From Planctomycetaceae bacterium (GTDB lineage: Bacteria > Planctomycetota > Planctomycetia > Pirellulales > Thermoguttaceae): 8,161 bases of DNA. Numbering within the stretch: the first letter of the stretch is position 1; every line of letters begins with the position of its first letter. Location: positions 1 to 8,161 of the forward strand of contig JAISBG010000021.1 in the NCBI GenBank assembly GCA_031266315.1, given 5' to 3'. Below the pieces are notes generated by a model. It was given only the letters and a program-made list of their open reading frames with translations. It had not been told where the DNA came from and searched no databases. Below, one piece after another: positions 1 through 5,900 of the stretch. The translations under genes and the position numbers were made by a program.

Positions 1-182
1 AATCCAATAATTACGCTATCCGACCATTTGTTTAACAAAATTTGAGTACTATTCCCTGGTCCACAACCAATATCAATTATATTCTTTGGATTTTTTAAAT
101 CAATTTTTTCCACTAAATCAATAGATGGTTGTGTCCTTTCATTTTTAAAAACCAAATATTCATCAGGATTCCAATCTTTCAT
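1..182 (-). CDS. tam: trans-aconitate 2-methyltransferase-like protein (partial, amino end only)
   Basis: This is the first 60 codons of a minus-strand gene that continues past the left edge of the window. It starts at the ATG at 182-180. The translation begins MKDWNPDEYLVFKNERTQP and contains IIDIGCGPGNST at about residues 36-47. That is motif I of class I S-adenosylmethionine-dependent methyltransferases, whose glycine loop binds the cofactor. The opening DWNP..YL.F..ER..P pattern, together with GCGPGNST, matches trans-aconitate 2-methyltransferase (Tam) as I recall it. That enzyme methylates trans-aconitate, a spontaneous by-product that inhibits aconitase. A good ribosome binding site (GAGAGAAG, plus-strand 190-197) lies 7 bases upstream of the start. 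The catalytic and substrate-binding parts lie outside the window, so substrate specificity is inferred from the amino end alone. A related small-molecule methyltransferase is the main alternative. Confidence 0.75.
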   Translation of the reverse strand, partial: MKDWNPDEYLVFKNERTQPSIDLVEKIDLKNPKNIIDIGCGPGNSTQILLNKWSDSVIIG

Positions 183-245
183 AATATATCTTCTCTCGAT
201 TCATAGTGTTTCGATATATTCCAAATATTCTAATAAAATACTTAA

Positions 246-380
246 AGTAACTTCTAAAAACCTATTTTTTGACAGGATTTACATAATTTACAGGATAAAA
301 ATCAAATAAAATCCAGTAAATCATGTATATCTTGTCAAAAAATAATCATTGCTATTTGTTAAAAGTTTTTAGAAGTTGCT
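246..380. repeat. nested palindromic element (two inverted repeats, one inside the other)
   Basis: The inner inverted repeat has 32-base arms at 265-296 and 311-342. The arms begin TTTTTTGACA and agree at 28 of 32 positions when one is reverse complemented, leaving a 14-base loop. An outer pair of 16-base arms at 246-261 (AGTAACTTCTAAAAAC) and 365-380 (GTTTTTAGAAGTTGCT) encloses it with one mismatch. No open reading frame lies inside. The structure is that of a dispersed non-coding palindromic repeat or a miniature mobile element. No target-site duplication is evident. It sits between the methyltransferase gene and a truncated gene end. Confidence 0.7.
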
Positions 381-501
381 AAAAGCAGAAGCAGACGATC
401 CTCTAAAGACTCAACCGGTTTATTTTATCACTGAACTCGGTAACAATGTTGCCGAACGAACGATGGCAGAAATTATTGATGTTCAACTCGTCGAAAAATA
501 A
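376..501 (+). pseudogene. 3' remnant of an unidentified protein gene
   Basis: From the TTG at 376, an open frame of 41 codons runs to a TAA at 499-501. It contains PVYFITELGNNVAERTMAEI and ends IIDVQLVEK. The composition (acidic, amphipathic, no low-complexity bias) looks like real protein. However, the frame is closed just upstream by a TAG at 370-372, there is no ATG at the front, and no properly spaced ribosome binding site precedes the TTG. The frame begins inside the right outer arm of the palindromic element at 246-380, so the simplest reading is a gene whose 5' part was lost or replaced when that element arrived. I do not recognise the family. A short real gene starting at TTG is possible but less likely. 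Confidence 0.4.
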
Positions 502-620
502 ATTATAACCGTTCACCCAACAAGCCAATATTTCACCGAAACATCACAAACTAAAAAACCACTCCACCAGATGAGTTGCTATAAATAGATTGAGTTCGTA
601 TTCTATTCGGTATTTTCACA

Positions 621-807
621 TTTCTGTCCCGTTAGGGACAATATGTTGGTAGAAAAACAATACCAATCAAAAACGCTCGTCCCGTTAGGGACGAAATGTT
701 GGTGAAATCAGGTAACCATCATTAACCTTACCAACATGGCATCCCTACGGGATGCCGACAATTTGTTACATCGTTTTCTACCAGCATGTCGTCCCTAACG
801 GGACGGG
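621..807. repeat. array of four palindromic units in + + - - order
   Basis: Each unit has a short GC-rich hairpin followed by a tail close to ATGTTGGTAGAAA. Unit 1 (plus, 621-656) has stem TGTCCC/GGGACA at 625-640. Unit 2 (plus, 678-708) has stem CGTCCC/GGGACG at 678-693. Unit 3 (minus, 726-756) has stem GGCATCCC/GGGATGCC at 738-756. Unit 4 (minus, 774-807) has stem CGTCCC/GGGACG at 790-805. The tails read ATATGTTGGTAGAAAA, AAATGTTGGTGAAA, ATGTTGGTAAGG and CATGCTGGTAGAAAA when oriented alike. Stem bases differ between units but stay paired. Together the units form a large inverted repeat. This resembles repetitive extragenic palindromes; no transposase gene is nearby. Confidence 0.8.
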
Positions 808-861
808 AAAATTCATGATCACAAAAAACAATCAAAGAAATGTTGTGAATTATCAAAAAAG

Positions 862-976
862 TACCAATTTTATACCTCACGCAGTATAACCCTAACACAG
901 TATAGATTATTTTTCCGTAACATAAACAATCCAGTGAATCCTTAAAAAATACCAATTTTATGCTCACACAGTATAA
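862..976. repeat. two-copy direct repeat in the Sel1 upstream region
   Basis: Copy 1 (862-889) and copy 2 (950-976) both begin TACCAATTTTAT and end CAGTATAA, with a one-base indel and two substitutions in between; they are 28 and 27 bases long and about 87 bases apart. A poly-A tract precedes both copies. A third CACAGTATA core occurs at 896-904 without the TACCAATTTTAT half. The second copy ends only 21 bases before the Sel1 start codon, and its GTATAA could serve as a -10 box. Each copy could therefore be a promoter half or a binding site for a regulator. That function is inference. Confidence 0.6.
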
Positions 977-997
977 ACTACCCAAAAGGATATTTCG

Positions 998-2698
998 ATG
1001 AAAACGAAGTTAAAAATTACATTGTCAGTTTTTTTACTAACAATATTTTTAATCACATTAATCATATTTAGTAACAATAATAAGAACATATCGGATAATA
1101 ATGAAACAATAACAGGTCTTATCCAAAAAGCCCAAAACGGCGATGCCGAAGCACAATGCAATCTTGGAATTTGTTACTACAATGGTGCAGGTGTTCCAAA
1201 AGATTTTACAGAAGCGGTCAAGTGGTATCGTAAAGCTGCGGAACAAGGACATACCGAAGCACAATACAATCTTGGAGTTTATTACTACCATGGTGAAGGT
1301 GTTCACAAAGATTTTACAGAAGCGGTCAAGTGGTTTCGTAAAGCTGCGGAACAAGGACTTGCCGCAGCACAATACAATTTTGGGATTTGTTACGAAAATA
1401 GTGAAGGTGTTCCCAAAGATTTTACCGAAGCGGTCAAGTGGTTTCGCAAAGCGGCAGAACAGGAAGATACTCAAGCACAATACAATCTTGGTATTTATTA
1501 CTACAAAGGTGAAGGTGTTCCAAAAAATTTTGCGGAAGCAGTAAAGTGGTTTCGCAAGGCGGCAGAACAGGGAGATACTCAAGCACAAATCATGCTTGGA
1601 GTATGCTATATCCAAGGTGAAGGAGTTCCCGAAGATCCTGTAGAAGGGGTCAAGTGGTACCGTAAGGCGGCGGAACAGGGAGATACCGATGCACAATACA
1701 ATCTTGGACTTTGTTACTACAATGGTAAAGGCGTTCCTAAAGATTTTGTCGAAGCGGTTAAGTGGTATCGTAAGGCGGCAGAACAGGGAGATGCAGAGGT
1801 ACAATACAAACTCGGAAATTGTTATTTCCAAGGTAACGGCGTTTCCCAAGATTTTGTCGAAGGGGTCAAGTGGTATCGAAAGGCAGCAGAACAGGGATTT
1901 GCCGATGCACAATACCTTCTTGGACTTTGTTATAAAAATGGTGACGGTGTTCCTAAAGATTTTGTCGAAGCGGTTAATTTGTTTCGCAAAGTGGCAGAAC
2001 AAGGACTTGCCGAAGCACAATACAATCTTGGTGTTTGTTATAAAAATGGTGACGGTGTTCCTAAGGATTTTGTCGAAGCGGTTAATTTGTTTCGTAAGGC
2101 GGCAGAAGAGGGAGATGCCGAAGCACAATACGTTCTTGGAAATTGTTACAATTTTGGTGAAGGCATTTCCAAAGATATGACCGAAGCGGTCAAATGGTAT
2201 CGCAAAGCGGCAGAACAAGGACTTGCTCTGGCACAATACAATCTTGGATTTTGTTACTACGATGGCGAAGGTGTTCACAAAGATTTTACCGAAGCGGTCA
2301 AGTGGTTTCGCAAAGCAGCAGAACAAGGAAATGCTAAAGCACAATGCAATCTTGGTGTTTGTTATGATAATGGTGAAGGTGTTTCTAAAGATTTTGTCGA
2401 AGCGGTTAATTTGTTTCGTAAAGCGACAGAACAAGAATCTGCCGAAGCACAATACAATCTTGGAAATTGTTACAATTTGGGCGAAGGCGTTTCCAGAGAC
2501 CCGACCGAAGCAGTCAAATGGTATCGTAAAGCGGCAGAACAAGGACTTGTCGCAGCACAATACAATCTTGGACTTTGTTATCTCAAAGGTTACGGCGTTT
2601 CCCAAGATTCCGTCGAAGCGGTTAAATGGTTTCACAAAGCCGCGGAACAAGGACACGAAGAGACAATTAAAATACTACGTGAATTGAATATCGAGTAA
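998..2698 (+). CDS. Sel1-repeat protein with amino-terminal membrane segment or signal peptide
   Basis: The 566-residue protein starts at the ATG at 998, seven bases after an AAGGA ribosome binding site (986-990). Residues 1-7 are basic (MKTKLKI) and residues 8-24 are strongly hydrophobic. This is a signal peptide or a signal anchor; no lipobox is seen. A short polar linker follows. Residues 45-548 are exactly fourteen 36-residue Sel1 repeats of the form AEQG.AEAQYNLG.CY..GEGV.KDF.EAVKW[YF]RKA, and residues 549-566 are a half-repeat cap. Sel1 repeats are alpha-helical hairpins related to TPRs that stack into a curved solenoid and usually bind other proteins. No catalytic domain is attached, so the role is probably a scaffold or adaptor at the membrane or in the periplasm. 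The partner is unknown. A cysteine occupies the same position of the repeat in 12 of 14 copies. The gene converges on the flagellin gene, with 282 bases between them. Confidence 0.92.
   Translation: MKTKLKITLSVFLLTIFLITLIIFSNNNKNISDNNETITGLIQKAQNGDAEAQCNLGICYYNGAGVPKDFTEAVKWYRKAAEQGHTEAQYNLGVYYYHGEGVHKDFTEAVKWFRKAAEQGLAAAQYNFGICYENSEGVPKDFTEAVKWFRKAAEQEDTQAQYNLGIYYYKGEGVPKNFAEAVKWFRKAAEQGDTQAQIMLGVCYIQGEGVPEDPVEGVKWYRKAAEQGDTDAQYNLGLCYYNGKGVPKDFVEAVKWYRKAAEQGDAEVQYKLGNCYFQGNGVSQDFVEGVKWYRKAAEQGFADAQYLLGLCYKNGDGVPKDFVEAVNLFRKVAEQGLAEAQYNLGVCYKNGDGVPKDFVEAVNLFRKAAEEGDAEAQYVLGNCYNFGEGISKDMTEAVKWYRKAAEQGLALAQYNLGFCYYDGEGVHKDFTEAVKWFRKAAEQGNAKAQCNLGVCYDNGEGVSKDFVEAVNLFRKATEQESAEAQYNLGNCYNLGEGVSRDPTEAVKWYRKAAEQGLVAAQYNLGLCYLKGYGVSQDSVEAVKWFHKAAEQGHEETIKILRELNIE
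1130..2641 (+). repeat. fourteen tandem 108-bp coding repeats
   Basis: The Sel1 array is also visible as DNA with a strict 108-base period and no indels. Repeats 8 (1886-1993) and 9 (1994-2101) differ at about 11 of 108 bases, and a 59-base stretch inside them (1928-1986 against 2036-2094) differs at one base. Repeats 2 (from 1238) and 11 (from 2210) share the uncommon block GEGVHKDFTEAVKWFRKA although they are far apart. This suggests recent duplication and exchange between copies. The periodicity also keeps other frames open on both strands, which gives long false open frames, including one of about 530 codons antisense to the gene. Confidence 0.9.
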
Positions 2699-2775
2699 AA
2701 TTTTTCTGATTCTACCGGATTAGGTGTTTCCCGCCGGAATAGTAAAATAATAGGTAATATTTCATAGGCAATCCT

Positions 2776-2841
2776 AAGGTGGGCAACCTTTGGTGGGTGG
2801 GCGACCTTTCGCTGAAAGGTCGCGTCGGCGTACCCGCCGAC
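2776..2841. repeat. cluster of back-to-back hairpins after the Sel1 gene
   Basis: Three perfect short palindromes lie in a row: AAGGT/ACCTT at 2776-2790, GCGACCTTTC/GAAAGGTCGC with a 3-base loop at 2801-2823, and GTCGGCG/CGCCGAC with a 4-base loop at 2824-2841. The last two abut without a gap. The segment is much more GC-rich than the surrounding intergenic DNA, which suggests a dispersed palindromic repeat. It could also end transcription of the Sel1 gene, but no T-run follows any stem, so a standard intrinsic terminator is not supported. Confidence 0.65.
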
Positions 2842-2913
2842 AGTGAATCAGATTAACGACAGCAAACCGTATTGCTTTCCGTTTTGGAGTCAATAATAAG
2901 TCAACCGGCGCGA

Positions 2914-2928
2914 CCGCCCAGCGGGCGG
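2914..2928. repeat. GC-rich hairpin downstream of the flagellin gene
   Basis: CCGCCC (2914-2919) and GGGCGG (2923-2928) form a perfect six-base stem with a three-base loop. On the minus strand it lies about 50 bases past the flagellin stop codon. No T-run follows on either strand, so terminator function is uncertain. The flanking CACCCACC at 2931-2938 is the reverse complement of GGTGGGTG at 2792-2799, so this hairpin and the cluster at 2776-2841 may be two parts of one composite repeat. Confidence 0.45.
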
Positions 2929-2980
2929 ATCACCCACCTCTTTTCGCGATTCTTTTGGTTTTGGCGGTGTTGGGGTGGTT

Positions 2981-5900
2981 TTATTGGAGTAGTCCGAGCA
3001 TGTAGTTTGGAATTTGGTTCGCAATACCTAATGTACTAATATTAGATTGAACCAATATTTGAGCACGGGTTAGATTGGCGGTTTCCTCTGCAAAATCCGT
3101 GTCGCGAATCTGGCTTTCCGCTTTAGTAATCGCTTCCAATGTGTCATTGAGAACATTGATGTTCGTCTCAAAAGTTGCCTTTTGCATCGTACCAAGCCGT
3201 CCACGCGTCGATGTAATCGCAAGAATCGACTCCTCCACAATTCGAAACGCCTTGTTCGTGTCTCCGGTAAGCGAAGCATCTTGACCGCTACGAAGTTGAT
3301 ACATTTTGCCGGAAGCACCGCCTAACTTGACCGTGTTCACACTTTGAATCCCAAGCGTAATCTGTTGGTTCGAAACAACATCAGGACCAATTTGATAGGT
3401 TGCACCGCCGCCGGTTATTGAAAACGATGTTACGTATTCCGTGCTTGTTCCCGCCGCTTCCTCAAGCGTCATATCCAGCGAAAGTGTTGCCGTGTTCAGA
3501 GACACATCAAGTCCCCGACCAACCGCTTGCACTCCATTGATTAACGCTCCCACATCTTGACCATAAACTTTTTCGGCAGTTTTACCGTTTTTGTCATTCA
3601 ACGTGAATGTTGTTTTACCGTCTTTTGTCGTTGCCTGAACATCAACAAACTGATCACTGCCGTATGCTAATGACTTGAAAATAAGGTAGTAATCGGTTGC
3701 GTCTTCTCCGAACAACAGTTTTGCTCCGTTCAACTCGCCCGCTGGCAACGCTCCGTCTTTGGTGATTAACGTATCATCTTGCATTGAGACAACTCCCGAA
3801 CCATCACCATGTTGCAAAATCTCAAAAATATTCCGCGTTTGCGGATCATTTTCAATCAATTGCTCAATATCGTAAGCCGTCGTAATACCCGCCCGAAGAT
3901 GAATCGTAATTGTTTTGAGATCATTATCCAGTTCAAGCTTCATTCCTTTTTCCGAAGTCGTTTGCGGTGTAATCAGATTGCCGCAATCGTCTTTGTCCAA
4001 ACCGGTGTACTCGGGATCATCGCACGGATTGTCTTCGGAACCCGCAACATAATTGTCCGCATAGTGTCCCGTAACATTGCTGTCGTCCGCGTAAACAATC
4101 GTGTAACCGTTGTATTCCGGTCCGTTTTGTTTCGCAACCAAATCGTAAGAAGCGTCGATTCCGTTGTCGGAAGTCATCGTCCCCTTCGCTTTGGTCAACA
4201 CAAGATGTTGTTGTTCGATATTATCGTTCCAGCCGACAAACTGAATATCATTGATGATCCATTCATCACATTCTCCCCGTGAAATGGTTGGAGCCAGAAG
4301 TCCGTTTCCGTAAGGATCGGTACAGTCGTCCCATTGGGCACCGGTGGGACGGACAATACTTGCACTAATATGATCAACCGATTCGGGGTCTTGCAAATCC
4401 CACCATGTAGCCAAATCACGAGCGGTTGTCTGAATATTACCACTTTCATCGGTAACAAGATGAACCGTAATTGCTCCTTTTTCGACCAGCCCGCCGGAAG
4501 TAACAATCGGACCGTCTTTAACAAAATTAATCAGCCCCTTACCGGATTCAGGATCAGAGGAATAGGTTCGCGTGTTGAACATTTTACCAACCACTTGATC
4601 GGTGTTCAGCAGCAACGCCGCATCGTTGGCATTCGGCTGCCTTACCGTAACAGTGCCGGTGTCATCGATAATTTCCTGATCCGTCATCCAAACAGTAACC
4701 GTTCCGCCAAGATGTCCGCCGGTGTCATTGGTGTTGGCAACTTCCGTAAACTGATTGACCTTGAGTCCCAAATATTGGAAGTTTCCGGTTCCGTCGTTGT
4801 AAGCAGCAGGATAAGGCTGATTGAGGTTGTTGGGATCAGTAAGAAGTTCATACGGATGAGTCGGAGGCGGAACTAATGTAGGATCGGTCGGCTGCGATAA
4901 ATCATACATAACCGACGTATTCTGGGAATACGACAACTTGGCAACAAAACCAAGATTGGCATTGTTAATTGCCGCAATAACATCATTCGTGGTAATTTGC
5001 GGATACCACTCCGGATCCAACGGAGTCGTACCTGACGGCGGTGCATTGACCATCGAACTGTTAAGCGAAACACGGAGTTGGTTTGTTTTGGTATCAAAAA
5101 CAACTTTGACCGCTTCCGCTTGCGTATCACTCGTCGTCATCATGACCGGTATATCATTGAACATATCACCGCGTTCCGTTGCGGTAACATAAAACGCCGT
5201 ATTGGCAATATCATAACCGTCCGTTGATTTGAAAGTTGCCTGTGCTTCGGCGTAAGATTTTCCCGGATCATATTCGACCCAGCCGTTTTTGCGGTTCGGA
5301 TCAAGACCATCAATCGGGGTGCTTGTGTACGAATTGTCGGGATTTTCGCTGATACGTTTATAAACAATTTGAACATCGTCATATTTTTCGCCTTTTTCAT
5401 TGGCGGTAACAATAAGACTCGCTTTAGGGTCTTGAGCGGTCAGAATGGCGCGGGCGAAATCCAACCGGTCAGGAACTGTTGTCCGGTCAATCCAAAGTTC
5501 ACTATTCCCCGGTTCCGACACAAACCGGATATTCGGCGAATTTTTTTCGCCCAAAAATTGCATGGCGTTTCCATCGTTTGGGTTGCCGTAATAAGCGACT
5601 TCCTCAAAGGCGGCAACAACTTGAGTACCGGAATTATTCGGAGACAGTTTCGCGGTAATAACCGGCGGATTGGTTGCGTCATAATAAGTTCCCTGAGCGT
5701 TGTATCCGGCGAGTTCAGCAATTAATTCGGGACACATGACCATTCCCCAATAAGCCGAATTATTGAGAGCGGTTACAAGTTCCGCCGCTGTGGTAATGAC
5801 GTTACCGCCGGTAACTCCGTCTTTGAATACCCGATTAAATTCGGTTTTCGGTGTGAGCGAGACGACAGAGCCGTCGGTATTTGTGTGGTCATAATCGTAC

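Larger units (their letters stand above)
502..997. other. non-coding stretch upstream of the Sel1 gene
   Basis: There is no credible gene here. Positions 502-620 are AT-rich and show no structure I can support. Positions 621-807 hold four palindromic units, and 862-976 hold a two-copy direct repeat; both are listed separately. The open frame that crosses 728-985 on the minus strand runs through both repeat families and has no ribosome binding site or recognisable protein, so it is not annotated. The promoter of the Sel1 gene must lie here, but no clear -35/-10 pair stands out. Confidence 0.6.

Noticed and set aside
621..807. Possible CRISPR array
   Set aside because: The units alternate in orientation, the spacing is irregular (about 20-25 bases between units, with no unique spacers of constant length), and no cas gene is present.
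728..985. An 85-codon minus-strand frame upstream of the Sel1 gene
   Set aside because: It crosses both the palindromic array and the direct repeat and shows no recognisable protein features.
1058..2656. A 532-codon open frame antisense to the Sel1 gene
   Set aside because: It exists only because the 108-base repeat has no stop codon in that frame, so the frame stays open for the whole array. Its product is a repetitive Phe/Ile/Cys-rich sequence of no known family, and the sense frame is a clear Sel1 protein.
1143..2687. Three plus-strand frames of 133-163 codons inside the Sel1 gene
   Set aside because: They are a shifted reading of the same repeats (PKHNTILEFVT and similar) and have no independent support.
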